In this document: one piece after another, positions 1 through 7,668 of the stretch | How positions within the stretch are numbered: the stretch's first letter is position 1 | How the letters are laid out: every line of letters begins with the position of its first letter | Source: an uncultured Burkholderiales Genera incertae sedis bacterium | GTDB taxonomy: Bacteria > Pseudomonadota > Gammaproteobacteria > Burkholderiales > Eutrophovitaceae | Assembly: GCA_905479505.1 (NCBI GenBank) | Contig: CAJQMS010000051.1 | Coordinates: 1 to 12,422 of the forward strand | DNA: 12,422 nt | Direction of reading: 5' to 3' | The notes under the pieces: generated by a model | Database searches by the model: none | Seen by the model: the letters and a program-made list of their open reading frames with translations, nothing else | Told to the model about the DNA's origin: nothing | Translations under genes and position numbers: made by a program

Positions 1-1
1 G

Positions 2-652
2 AAAAAAAGCGCCGGGTCAGTAAAGGCTCAGATCAGGGCCTTGAGGTTGGGCCGAAACTGGGAACAGGTTTTGTTGCGAATGAAGGATTTAAAAAAGTTC
101 AAAGCAATGGATGCCAATGCATTTCATAAAGTTGAGCTTGAGTCGCTCCTGGGAGTAGTAACAGAACCGAAGACGTCGTTAAAAACCTTGATAGCAATCT
201 TTAAACAATCGACTAAGGAGATAGGGCAGGAAACGAAGTTCGTTTTAGCCATATCGGAGGCATTGTCAACGCACGGCGAAGTGAGTATGGCCGAGGGAAT
301 ACTTGTTAAGCAGTTGGATTTTTCTTGGGATGATGATGTGCTGACCTTGTATGTCCAAATCTCTGATAGTCAAAGTCAAGAACCGTTAAAAAATGCGGAA
401 AGGTGGCTAGAGACGCAGCCTCGTAATGCGAAATTATTGATTGCTCTAGGTGCTTTATGTCGAGATCGTGAGCTGTGGGGAAAATCTGAGAGTTATTTTA
501 GGGCAAGCGAGGCACTTTTTGGATCTCCGGAGGTGGCGCACGAACTCTCTAACTTGTACCGAATAATGGGCCGGTCAGAGGAGTCTAGACGGCAACTAGA
601 GTTATACGCTGAACGTCAAGTTGCTTTGGATTCAAAAGGAAGCTGGGTGTAA
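2..652 (+). CDS. hemY: HemY-like TPR membrane protein, C-terminal part (5' end outside window)
   Basis: HemY is an inner-membrane TPR protein found at the end of hemCD(X)Y operons in gamma- and betaproteobacteria. It is associated with late haem/porphyrin metabolism, and its biochemical role is not settled. The reading frame is open to the left edge with no stop, so the gene starts outside the window; the internal TTG at 41 and ATG at 80 are not its start. About 216 residues are visible, against roughly 400 for the family, so the N-terminal membrane helices are missing. The C-terminal TPR part carries the family pattern: WLETQPRNAKLLIALGALC, then LWGKSESYFRASEAL, then a helix pair on VAHELSNLYRIMGRSEESRR. 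The stop TAA (650-652) abuts the ppc ATG, so the two genes are probably co-transcribed. The family call rests on recalled motif similarity. Confidence 0.85.
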   Translation, partial: KKSAGSVKAQIRALRLGRNWEQVLLRMKDLKKFKAMDANAFHKVELESLLGVVTEPKTSLKTLIAIFKQSTKEIGQETKFVLAISEALSTHGEVSMAEGILVKQLDFSWDDDVLTLYVQISDSQSQEPLKNAERWLETQPRNAKLLIALGALCRDRELWGKSESYFRASEALFGSPEVAHELSNLYRIMGRSEESRRQLELYAERQVALDSKGSWV

Positions 653-3433
653 ATGAATAAACATATTAAAGTTACTGGTTCCTCACGAAAGGACAATGCG
701 TTAAGAAAAGACGTTAGGCTCCTCGGAGCCATTCTTGGCGATACCATTCGTGATCAAGAGGGCAAAGCTTTGTTTGACTTAGTTGAAAAAACTCGTCGAA
801 TGTCCGTTTCTTTGCAAAGAAAAGGAAGTGGTGTCGCGAAAGATAAACTTTTTAAACGTTTAAGGTCCTTGGATAGTTATCAGACTAGCGTTGTAATAAG
901 GGCTTATTGTTATTTTTCATTGCTTGCGAATATCGCAGAGGATCAGCATCATATTCGACGTCGTAGGGCTTACGAGATGACACGTTCTGAGCCGCAACCT
1001 GGATCTTTAGATGCCGTCATGAATATGCCTGAAATCCGGGACATGGAACCTGAAAATCTTGAGATGTTTTTTTCTAACAGCTTAATTGTTCCGGTGTTAA
1101 CTGCGCATCCGACAGAAGTTCAGCGCAAAAGTATTCTGGATTTGCAAAATAAGATTGCTGATTTACTTAACAGCAGAGATCGGCAGAATTTGACTCCAAC
1201 TGAGTCAGAGAGCAATGAAGGGCTGCTCAGAACATCAGTCCTCACTCTTTGGCAAACGCGTATTCTGCGAGCTTTGAAGTTGAGCGTTCAAGATGAAATA
1301 GATAACGGGCTCTCTTTTTATGAGTCCACCTTTTTGAAGGAGTTACCTCGACTCTATGGAGATATCGAAGATCGTGTCGGTTCAATTTTAGCGCAGCCTC
1401 AAAAAAGACTTACGCTAGCAACATTTTTCAAAATGGGGAGTTGGATCGGCGGGGACAGAGACGGTAATCCTTATGTCACCGATGAGGTTATGAAATATGC
1501 GGTCGGTAAGCAAGGCCAAACAATTTACCAATTTTATCGAGATGAGTTAGAGGTTTTAACTGGTGAATTATCTCAATCTGATTGGCGTGTCCAGGTTACC
1601 GATCACCTGGTTGCTCTGGCGGATCAGGTAACGGGCATTTCTGATCACAGAAAAGATGAACACTATCGACGAGCTTTGGTGGCGATTCGAGCTCGGCTTG
1701 CTATGACGTTCAGGGATAAGACATTCGCGTTTGAGAACCTCGTGCAAAAAGAACTTGAAGTGTATGCATCTCCAAGTGAATTCGTTTCGGACCTGAGAGT
1801 TGTTAGTGAATCGTTATATCAAAATCGAAGCGCGCTAGTCGCGAGGGGGCGTATTCGATCACTCATTAGGGCGGCTAGTGTGTTCGGGTTCCATTTGGCC
1901 TCGTTAGATATGAGGCAACACTCCGGGGTTCATGAATCTGTAATTACTGACCTTTATTCGCGTGGATTGAATAAGCCGGGTTACACGGACCTAGATGAAA
2001 ACGAAAAGCGAAGCTGGTTGTTAAGTGAATTAAATGTGCCAAGGCCTTTAAGGTCCACATTTTTGGAGTACGACGAATTAACACTTCAAGAACTTAAGGT
2101 GCTAGATACAGCGAATCAACTTCAGCGGGATTATGGTTCAGAGACCTTCGCTAATTACGTGATTTCACAAACGAATGATGTCAGTGACATTCTGGAGGTT
2201 GTACTTCTATTAAAAGAGTCCGGTGGTTTAGTTCCCGGGGATAATCCAAGGTTATTAATGAATGTCGTACCCCTTTTTGAGACGATCGAGGATTTGAGAA
2301 ATTCAGCCAATGTGATGAGTGATTTATTTGCCAATTCTTTTTACAGACGGATATTGCGAAATAGGAATAATGTACAGGAAGTCATGCTCGGGTATTCGGA
2401 CAGTAATAAAGACGGTGGCTTCTTAACAGCTAATTGGGAGATTTATCAAGCAGAAAAGAAGCTGGTCGAGGTATTCGATAATTACGGCATAAAATTACGA
2501 ATTTTTCATGGTAGGGGAGGCACTGTAGGGCGGGGTGGTGGCCCGAGCTATGAGGCTATTCTTGCGCAACCTGCCGGGAGCGTGGCAGGACAAATTAGAA
2601 TCACTGAGCAGGGTGAGGTAATAGCGAGTAAATATTCTGACCCAGGTATAGGGCGACGTAATCTTGAAACACTGGTGGCCGCCACCTTGGAAGCTACGGT
2701 GATCTCCAATAAAGTCGACCGGTCGACAGACCTTAATGAGTATGAAGCCATTTTGCATAAAATGGCGAAAAATAGTTTTGGCGTATACCGCGATTTAGTA
2801 TTTGAAGATCCAGGGTTTATTGATTTTTTTAGACAAGCTACACCAATCGCAGAAATTGCAGATTTAAATGTAGGGAGCCGACCATCATCCAGAAGCAAGT
2901 CAACTCGTATCGAGGATCTTAGGGCGATACCATGGGTATTTTCGTGGTCCTTGAGTAGAATTATGTTGCCGGGCTGGTATGGATTTGGTTCAGCAGCTAA
3001 GTCCTGGGCGGACAGCTATGGATCAGGGGCAATTAAAAAGTTGCAGGATATGTATCGCAATTGGGGATTTTTCAACGTTATGCTATCGAATATGGATATG
3101 GTGTTAGCTAAAAGCGATATGGATATTGCTCGGCGATACGCCGAATTAGTCCCAGACGTCAACCTTAGGGAGCGCATCTTCAGTCGAATTGAGGAGGAGT
3201 GGGAACTTACAGTCGACTGGTTATTGAAAATTAGTAGCCAATCGCATTTATTGGAGCGAAACCCATCATTATCCAGAAGCTTACTAAGCCGCTCGCCTTA
3301 CATTGATACGCTTAATCACTTGCAAATTGAATTGATGGAGCGTTATCGGGCTGGAAGTCACGATGAGGAGCTAAGGCGTTCAATTCTTCAGACTATTAAT
3401 GGAATTTCAGCGGGCCTAAGAAATAGTGGATAG
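653..3433 (+). CDS. ppc: Phosphoenolpyruvate carboxylase
   Basis: Cytoplasmic enzyme that carboxylates PEP with bicarbonate to oxaloacetate and phosphate, refilling C4 acids of the TCA cycle. The protein has 926 residues, slightly longer than the E. coli enzyme (883). All signature regions are present in order: VLTAHPTEVQRKS with catalytic His152, GSWIGGDRDGNP near 262, YSDSNKDGG near 581, FHGRGGTVGRGGGP with His619, then QPAGSVAGQIRITEQGEV, and a C-terminus ending in LRNSG, like the RNTG end typical of bacterial PEPC. The ATG lies on the base after the hemY stop. The AAAGGA-type ribosome site (635-641) is inside hemY, which suggests translation coupled to hemY. The gene is intact, with no frameshift seen. 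In an autotroph this enzyme would supply aspartate and 2-oxoglutarate precursors; that role is inferred. Confidence 0.98.
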   Translation: MNKHIKVTGSSRKDNALRKDVRLLGAILGDTIRDQEGKALFDLVEKTRRMSVSLQRKGSGVAKDKLFKRLRSLDSYQTSVVIRAYCYFSLLANIAEDQHHIRRRRAYEMTRSEPQPGSLDAVMNMPEIRDMEPENLEMFFSNSLIVPVLTAHPTEVQRKSILDLQNKIADLLNSRDRQNLTPTESESNEGLLRTSVLTLWQTRILRALKLSVQDEIDNGLSFYESTFLKELPRLYGDIEDRVGSILAQPQKRLTLATFFKMGSWIGGDRDGNPYVTDEVMKYAVGKQGQTIYQFYRDELEVLTGELSQSDWRVQVTDHLVALADQVTGISDHRKDEHYRRALVAIRARLAMTFRDKTFAFENLVQKELEVYASPSEFVSDLRVVSESLYQNRSALVARGRIRSLIRAASVFGFHLASLDMRQHSGVHESVITDLYSRGLNKPGYTDLDENEKRSWLLSELNVPRPLRSTFLEYDELTLQELKVLDTANQLQRDYGSETFANYVISQTNDVSDILEVVLLLKESGGLVPGDNPRLLMNVVPLFETIEDLRNSANVMSDLFANSFYRRILRNRNNVQEVMLGYSDSNKDGGFLTANWEIYQAEKKLVEVFDNYGIKLRIFHGRGGTVGRGGGPSYEAILAQPAGSVAGQIRITEQGEVIASKYSDPGIGRRNLETLVAATLEATVISNKVDRSTDLNEYEAILHKMAKNSFGVYRDLVFEDPGFIDFFRQATPIAEIADLNVGSRPSSRSKSTRIEDLRAIPWVFSWSLSRIMLPGWYGFGSAAKSWADSYGSGAIKKLQDMYRNWGFFNVMLSNMDMVLAKSDMDIARRYAELVPDVNLRERIFSRIEEEWELTVDWLLKISSQSHLLERNPSLSRSLLSRSPYIDTLNHLQIELMERYRAGSHDEELRRSILQTINGISAGLRNSG

Positions 3434-3453
3434 AAGAAATTATTGGAATTCAT

Positions 3454-4479
3454 TTATTTTTTTGGGTCAATTGACGGAGTGAATGCATCCGAGAAAAACG
3501 CATCTTCAGGTAGGCCACGGAGTTCTGTAAATTCTTTATGCGCGGCTTCAACCATTACAGGTACACCGCAGGCATAAACTTCATGCTCGCTCATATTAGG
3601 AATATCGTCCATAACTGCTGCGTGGACGAGGCCGGTTCGGCCATCCCAGATATCGTCTGAGTCTTGGTCGGATATTACAGGAACAAATGAAAAGTTTGGA
3701 TGGTCTTGCTGCCACTGCATTGCCAAGTCAATCATGTAAATATCTTTCGGCCTTCGTCCCCCCCAATAGAGGACCATTGACCGATCTATCCCTTTTTCAA
3801 AGGCATATTCAATGATACTTTTAATAGGAGCAAATCCAGTCCCGCTCGCCACTAAAATGATGGGCTTATCTGTTTCTTCACGAAGAAAGAAAGTTCCTAA
3901 TGGTCCTTCGAACCTAAGGATGTCTTTTTCTTTAAGGGTTTCAAAAACTTGTTTAGTGAATGTCCCGTTCGCCATACTTCGAACGTGTAGTTCTATGTAT
4001 TCATTATTATGCGGTGAATTACCCATCGAATAGCTTCTTCGTTTTCCCTCGCGTAAAAGTACGTCGATGTACTGACCTGCTAAAAATGTAAATTCCTGAT
4101 TGGCTGGCAATTTTAATTTTAAAATGACAACGTCGTCGGTGACGCGCCTAATTTCTTGAACCCTGCTCGGTAGTCGACGGACTTCGATCGTCGCGTTTGA
4201 TTCAATTTCCCGTCCTTCAATTATTAAATCACTTTTCGGGGTAGCCTGACAGAACAACGTTAGCCCATCATTTTTTTCAAAGTCAGCTAGTGCTGAAATC
4301 TGAGGAGAACCATGATCGATATTACCTTCGAGCACTTTGCCTTTGCAGGCTGCACAAGCGCCGTTCTTGCAGCCATAAGGTAGTGTGTAACCTGCCCGCA
4401 TGGCGGCGGCTAAGATGGTTTCACCTTCCTCCGCGGTAAATGAATTTTCACTGGGTTTAATAGTAACTTTGTACGCCAT
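3454..4479 (-). CDS. Ferredoxin-type [2Fe-2S]/FAD/NAD(P)H reductase (CDP-6-deoxy-delta-3,4-glucoseen reductase-like)
   Basis: Soluble single-chain electron-transfer reductase of 341 residues. Domains in order: a plant-type [2Fe-2S] domain (about 1-95) with cluster cysteines C37, C42, C45 (CKNGACAAC) and C77; an FAD-binding domain with RRSYSMGNSP (147-156) and GTFTKQVF (173-180); an NAD(P)H domain with ASGTGFAPI (211-219), YACGVP (302-307) and SDAF (330-333). This layout is shared by AscD/DdhD, phenol hydroxylase reductases and methane monooxygenase reductases. Database entries of this kind are usually named after the CDP-sugar enzyme, but no deoxysugar genes lie nearby, so the name should not be read as the function. 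Its partner is not in the window; a diiron or other oxygenase, or another electron acceptor, is possible. It converges on ppc with a 20-base gap and is divergent from the SDR gene. Confidence 0.9.
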   Translation of the reverse strand: MAYKVTIKPSENSFTAEEGETILAAAMRAGYTLPYGCKNGACAACKGKVLEGNIDHGSPQISALADFEKNDGLTLFCQATPKSDLIIEGREIESNATIEVRRLPSRVQEIRRVTDDVVILKLKLPANQEFTFLAGQYIDVLLREGKRRSYSMGNSPHNNEYIELHVRSMANGTFTKQVFETLKEKDILRFEGPLGTFFLREETDKPIILVASGTGFAPIKSIIEYAFEKGIDRSMVLYWGGRRPKDIYMIDLAMQWQQDHPNFSFVPVISDQDSDDIWDGRTGLVHAAVMDDIPNMSEHEVYACGVPVMVEAAHKEFTELRGLPEDAFFSDAFTPSIDPKK

Positions 4480-4546
4480 TATGGTGATAACCTTAAACTT
4501 GATAGTTGTTAAATTTTAATATTTATAGCTCGACTTAAAAAAATAA
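4480..4546. promoter_or_regulatory. Short AT-rich divergent promoter region
   Basis: These 67 bases separate two divergent genes and must hold the start signals of at least the leftward reductase. On the plus strand TTGATA (4499-4504) followed after 17 bases by TTTATA (4522-4527) is a plausible sigma-70 pair for the rightward SDR gene; the -35 is close to consensus and the -10 is poor. The strand is very A/T rich, so other -10-like choices exist on both strands. No clear operator repeat was seen. Confidence 0.35.
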
Positions 4547-5449
4547 ATGATGCAAAGAATTTTGATTGTTGGATTTGGAGATATCGGAAAGCGCTTCTCT
4601 GCCCGTTATGCGTCTCAACTTAGGCTATTCGTTGTATCAAGAACGAAGCCTGATAAATCATTGCCGTCTGAGAATGTAAGGTTTAATCGAGAATTTCGCT
4701 GGTTGCAGGCAGATCTTGACCGGCGAGCAACACTTAAAAAGTTATCAGGTATCTCAAGTCACGTTGTCTATCTTGCGCCTCCTAATCCAAATGGTGTAAC
4801 CGATACGCGACTCCGCAATTTTTTAAGTATATTCACAGCAAGGTCAAGGATACCACAGCGCCTAGTTTACGTGAGCACCACTGGCGTTTACGGGGATTGC
4901 GCTGGCCAAATCGTATCAGAGACCAAGAAGGTTAATCCGGAGACGGATCGTGCCAGGAGGCGGATGGATGCCGAATCACAACTTCGCTTGTGGTCTGAGA
5001 AGGTGGGGTGCGAGCCTATTATATTGCGGGTGCCGGGCATCTACGCGTCTGACCGTTTACCAATAAATAGATTTTCAAAAGGTCTGCCATCGATAATATC
5101 ATCTGAGGACAGGTTCTCTAATCATATCCATGCTGATGACTTGACGAGGATAATTTTCCGGGCACTTTTCAAAGGTAAAACGGGTCGCATATATAATTGC
5201 GTGGATGATTCGCGAATTTTGGTCGGAGACTACTTCGACCTAGTAGCAGATCGATTAGGTTTTCCAAGGGCGCAAAGGCTAAGTGTAGCTGAAGTGCAGC
5301 AGCTTGTACCTGCGGTGACATGGTCGTTTATGCGTGAATCTCGCCTAGTCTCGAATCATCGGATAAAGCATGAGTTGGATGTTCGTTTGATCTATCCCTC
5401 GGTAAGCGAGGGTGTGCCATTTAAGGATAGTAAGAATGATATTTTGTAA
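4547..5449 (+). CDS. YeeZ-like NAD(P)-binding SDR/epimerase-family protein
   Basis: Extended short-chain dehydrogenase-like protein of 300 residues, resembling E. coli YeeZ and proteins annotated 'NAD-dependent epimerase/dehydratase'. The Rossmann nucleotide motif GFGDIG is at 9-14, after a beta strand RILIVGF. The serine-strand region STTGVYGDC is at 110-118. The usual YxxxK catalytic pair of active SDRs is not evident; the equivalent place reads PETDRARRRMDAE (131-143), a pattern I associate with this subgroup. It may therefore bind NAD(P) without ordinary dehydrogenase chemistry; the substrate is unknown. Two ATGs are in tandem (4547 and 4550); there is no good Shine-Dalgarno and either could start the protein. 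The next gene begins 24 bases later, so it is probably the first gene of an operon with the DsbD-alpha and TlpA genes. Confidence 0.85.
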   Translation: MMQRILIVGFGDIGKRFSARYASQLRLFVVSRTKPDKSLPSENVRFNREFRWLQADLDRRATLKKLSGISSHVVYLAPPNPNGVTDTRLRNFLSIFTARSRIPQRLVYVSTTGVYGDCAGQIVSETKKVNPETDRARRRMDAESQLRLWSEKVGCEPIILRVPGIYASDRLPINRFSKGLPSIISSEDRFSNHIHADDLTRIIFRALFKGKTGRIYNCVDDSRILVGDYFDLVADRLGFPRAQRLSVAEVQQLVPAVTWSFMRESRLVSNHRIKHELDVRLIYPSVSEGVPFKDSKNDIL

Positions 5450-5473
5450 TCAAACTTTTCGCGAGGGCTTACC

Positions 5474-5926
5474 GTGAAGTTAAAAGTTTCATTTGCTGTT
5501 TCATTTTGGGTCTGTTGCTTGTTCGCTTCGGTCTGCGTGGCTGGACAAAATACGATTAATCATAAGAATTTTTATCAGCTGACTGGCGATTTATTAAACA
5601 CCAAAATGTTAGTACTCACATACGATATAGATAAATGCTGTTATTTATACAAAGAAGCTTTCAAGTTTGAGGTGAAAGATTCTGAAGCCGTGATTGGCAG
5701 CGTGCTTCTGCCGGAAGGTCAAAAACATAAGGATGATTATTTTGGAGATGTTGAGATTTATAGAGAGCAAGTGAAAATCACGCTTGCTATAGATTATAGT
5801 CGGGTATTGGCTAATCCTGGATCTTTAATTGTTAAGGCTAGGCATCAAGGCTGCTCAGACGAGGGTGTATGTTTTTTGCCTGCTGATAATTTATTAGATT
5901 TTGCATTTTTTCCAGGATTTAAGTGA
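5474..5926 (+). CDS. Exported stand-alone DsbD N-terminal (alpha) domain protein
   Basis: Periplasmic protein of 150 residues corresponding only to the N-terminal domain of the thiol reductase DsbD. In DsbD this domain takes electrons from the membrane domain and passes them to DsbC, DsbG or CcmG. A signal peptide is visible (basic MKLK start, hydrophobic stretch to about residue 23). The fold-specific pattern follows: CYLYKEAFKFEV near 56-67, LPEGQKHKDDYFGDVEIY at 79-96, and the active pair QGCSDEGVC with C127 and C133, the same five-residue spacing as in E. coli nDsbD. The transmembrane and C-terminal thioredoxin domains are absent; the frame ends at TGA, overlapped by the next gene. An extra CC pair at 55-56 is unusual. 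The start is GTG with GAGGG (5463-5467) placed before it. Confidence 0.85.
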   Translation: MKLKVSFAVSFWVCCLFASVCVAGQNTINHKNFYQLTGDLLNTKMLVLTYDIDKCCYLYKEAFKFEVKDSEAVIGSVLLPEGQKHKDDYFGDVEIYREQVKITLAIDYSRVLANPGSLIVKARHQGCSDEGVCFLPADNLLDFAFFPGFK

Positions 5927-6459
5927 GCAACGTGAGTTTAAGACTGTTGTCCACACGGTTCCTTTTGGTTTTTGTTGTAATTATATCTATATCGGCGGGT
6001 ATGATCATCGCAAATGGTGGGCGCGAATTCGACGAGGTTTCGGTTAAGCAAGCTCAATTAGCCCAATTCCCAGATCTTGATGGAGTAAGGCGAAATATCT
6101 CGCATTGGGAGGGGGCATATCGAATCGTAAACTTCTGGGCGACCTGGTGCCCGCCATGCCGGGAGGAAATCCCATTGTTTGTCGATCTTCAGACCGAGTT
6201 CCAAAGTATTAACGTGACGTTTATCGGTATTGCCGTGGATGACGTTGAACGCGTTCGAACTTTTGTTGCGGCAAATGGTGTTAATTACCCCACATTGATT
6301 GGTTCGGGCGACGCGCTACGTATTTCAGAGATTCTAGGTAACAACAGGTCCGGTTTGCCATACACCGTGTTTTTATCTCCGACTGGTGAAATAATTGACA
6401 TGCACTCCGGAATCGTTCCAGAGGCTAAAATACGTGATTTTGTTGCTAAAATACGTTAA
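5923..6459 (+). CDS. TlpA-family membrane-anchored thioredoxin-like protein
   Basis: Thiol-disulfide oxidoreductase of 178 residues facing the periplasm. The N-terminus has one hydrophobic segment (about 13-30), acting as a membrane anchor or uncleaved signal. The thioredoxin fold follows, with the active site NFWATWCPPCREE (C76, C79) and the cis-proline loop SGLPYTVF (P146). WCPPC with this loop is typical of TlpA/ResA/CcmG-type reductases used in cytochrome c maturation or reduction of periplasmic thiols. The GTG start overlaps the TGA of the DsbD-alpha gene by 4 bases (GTGA), so the two are probably translationally coupled and likely work together. Partner choice (Ccm apocytochromes, SoxYZ, DsbC) cannot be told from the sequence. 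Confidence 0.92.
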   Translation: MSNVSLRLLSTRFLLVFVVIISISAGMIIANGGREFDEVSVKQAQLAQFPDLDGVRRNISHWEGAYRIVNFWATWCPPCREEIPLFVDLQTEFQSINVTFIGIAVDDVERVRTFVAANGVNYPTLIGSGDALRISEILGNNRSGLPYTVFLSPTGEIIDMHSGIVPEAKIRDFVAKIR

Positions 6460-6497
6460 ATATCGATAACATAGTTCTAAGTTACTTAATATTTAAC
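6455..6497. repeat. AT-rich inverted repeat over the tlpA stop codon
   Basis: GTTAAATAT (6455-6463) is repeated perfectly in inverse as ATATTTAAC (6489-6497), and TAAC/GTTA (6467-6470/6481-6484) can pair inside it. The left arm includes the tlpA TAA stop. No U-run follows, so it is not a classical intrinsic terminator. It may be an mRNA 3' hairpin or chance in AT-rich DNA. Confidence 0.4.
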
Positions 6498-6565
6498 TGG
6501 TCATCAATAGGTCTGGAGTTGGCCTTGGCTGCAAAATGTTATGTCAGTCGATATTAGAATCTAAA

Positions 6566-6596
6566 TTGCTTAGATATCATAAAATGCGTGTATAAT
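6566..6596 (+). promoter_or_regulatory. Candidate sigma-70 promoter for aroQ-accBC
   Basis: TATAAT, a perfect -10 hexamer, is at 6591-6596, about 66 bases before the aroQ ATG. Upstream, TTGCTT (6566-6571) would be the -35 with a long 19-base spacer; TTAGAT (6570-6575) with a 15-base spacer is the alternative. This is the largest intergenic gap in the plus-strand run (6460-6662, 203 bases) and it lies between the TlpA gene and the aroQ operon, which supports a new transcript start. Nothing else recognisable was seen in that gap apart from the inverted repeat at its start. Confidence 0.5.
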
Positions 6597-6662
6597 CCGT
6601 CATTGTGCCGTTATCTCCCATTAATTTCCCTGGGGCGGATTGATTATAACTGGAGTTTTACC

Positions 6663-7136
6663 ATGCACGCAGAACTGAAAGCACTGGAGCCATGTGACAT
6701 ATTGCTTCTGAATGGACCCAACCTCAATTTATTGGGAACGAGAGAGCCGAGCCTGTATGGATCTGAGACTCTTCAGACGATAGAAAGTCGGTTATTCGCG
6801 CGAGTTGCAGAGACTTCTCTCCGACTCGGATGCCGACAAAGTAACTTCGAGGGCGAGCTGGTGACCTTAATACAACAAACTAAAACGGTTGGTGTTAAAT
6901 TTTTGTTGCTTAACGCAGCGGCTTACACCCATACGAGCATCGCAATTCGTGATGCAGTCTCAGCAATTAACATACCATTTGTTGAAATCCACGTTTCAAA
7001 CGTATACAAACGTGAGCCGTTTCGGCATCACTCATATCTTAGTGATAAGGCTGAAGCGGTTGTTTGCGGTCTTGGGGGTATGGGTTATGACGTTGCATTG
7101 GATTTTGCTTTGGAAAATTTGAAGGGGGATTTGTGA
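6663..7136 (+). CDS. aroQ: 3-Dehydroquinate dehydratase, type II
   Basis: Cytoplasmic shikimate-pathway enzyme that dehydrates 3-dehydroquinate to 3-dehydroshikimate, normally a dodecamer. From the ATG at 6663 the protein has 157 residues, normal for the family. Motifs: LLLNGPNLNLLGTREPSLYG (14-33) with the catalytic Tyr32 and the lid arginine of the TRE motif; SNFEGELV (60-67); NAAAYTHTSIAIRDA (84-98) with the active-site Asn and His; and REPFRHHSYLSD (117-128). A TGGAG ribosome site precedes this ATG. The in-frame GTG at 6588 would overlap the promoter and add 25 residues that do not fit the family, so it was not used. The stop overlaps the accB ATG by one base (TGATG). Confidence 0.96.
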   Translation: MHAELKALEPCDILLLNGPNLNLLGTREPSLYGSETLQTIESRLFARVAETSLRLGCRQSNFEGELVTLIQQTKTVGVKFLLLNAAAYTHTSIAIRDAVSAINIPFVEIHVSNVYKREPFRHHSYLSDKAEAVVCGLGGMGYDVALDFALENLKGDL

Positions 7137-7594
7137 TGGATTTGAGAAAGCTTAAAAAATTAATCGACCTTGTTCAAGAGTCTGGAATCGAAGAGCTCGA
7201 AATCACTGAGGGCGAGGAGAAGGTCCGTATCAACAGTGGTAATCGGTCACCTCATATGACTGGGGTAGTGTCCCCGGTGGCTCCGGTCCCACACGCGCCA
7301 GTGTCAGTGCAGCCTGTAGAGTCGTCTCCTAGTCCTGATCAGGCGAACCCAGTCGATGAAGGGTTTGTAATGAAATCTCCCATGGTGGGTACTTTTTATA
7401 GAGCTTCCAACCCAGAATCGGCACCATTTGTTGAACTAGGTCAATCGGTGAATGAGGGTGATACGGTGTGTATTGTTGAAGCGATGAAGCTGCTTAATGA
7501 GATTGAATGCGAGGTCAGCGGCGTCATTAAAAAAATTCTTGTGGAGAACGGGCAGCCGATTGAGTTTGGCCAACCTCTTTTTGTAATTGTTTAA
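7136..7594 (+). CDS. accB: Biotin carboxyl carrier protein of acetyl-CoA carboxylase
   Basis: Carries the biotin arm between biotin carboxylase (AccC) and carboxyltransferase (AccAD) in malonyl-CoA synthesis. 152 residues: an N-terminal helix MDLRKLKKLIDLVQESGIEE, a Pro/Val/Ser-rich flexible linker (about 45-75), then the biotinyl domain with the thumb segment SPMVGTFYRASNPESAPF (81-98) and the biotinylation site EAMKLLNE with Lys118. The ATG at 7136 was chosen because MDLRKLKKL matches the known start of the family; the GTG just before it is unnecessary. GAAGGGGG (7121-7128) is a good ribosome site inside aroQ. The one-base stop/start overlap with aroQ points to coupled translation. Confidence 0.97.
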   Translation: MDLRKLKKLIDLVQESGIEELEITEGEEKVRINSGNRSPHMTGVVSPVAPVPHAPVSVQPVESSPSPDQANPVDEGFVMKSPMVGTFYRASNPESAPFVELGQSVNEGDTVCIVEAMKLLNEIECEVSGVIKKILVENGQPIEFGQPLFVIV

Positions 7595-7616
7595 CTCGTT
7601 TTGGCCTGATGTTGTG

Positions 7617-7637
7617 AGTTGAAGCGCAACTTTTGCG
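7617..7637 (+). repeat. Two overlapping small hairpins in the accB-accC spacer
   Basis: AGTTG-AAGCG-CAACT (7617-7631) and CGCAA-CTT-TTGCG (7625-7637) are two 5-bp stems that share bases and cannot form together. They lie in the 74-base gap between accB and accC, in front of the accC ribosome site AAAGGCGAG (7651-7659). The stems are short and could be chance. Confidence 0.3.
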
Positions 7638-7668
7638 GGAATTTATATGAAAAGGCGAGCAAAAATTT

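Noticed and set aside
41..82. TTG at 41 or ATG at 80 as start of the first gene
   Set aside because: The frame remains open to base 2 and the upstream residues fit HemY, so the real start is outside the window.
2495..2898. Two open frames on the minus strand inside ppc
   Set aside because: They lie opposite the most conserved catalytic region of PEP carboxylase, have no recognisable protein features, and are explained by the codon constraint of ppc.
3434..3453. Terminator between convergent ppc and the reductase
   Set aside because: The 20-base gap has no stem; termination signals may lie within the genes but none stood out.
6588..6662. GTG at 6588 as an aroQ start
   Set aside because: It would place the TATAAT box inside the gene and add an N-terminus unlike the family; ATG 6663 has a TGGAG ribosome site.
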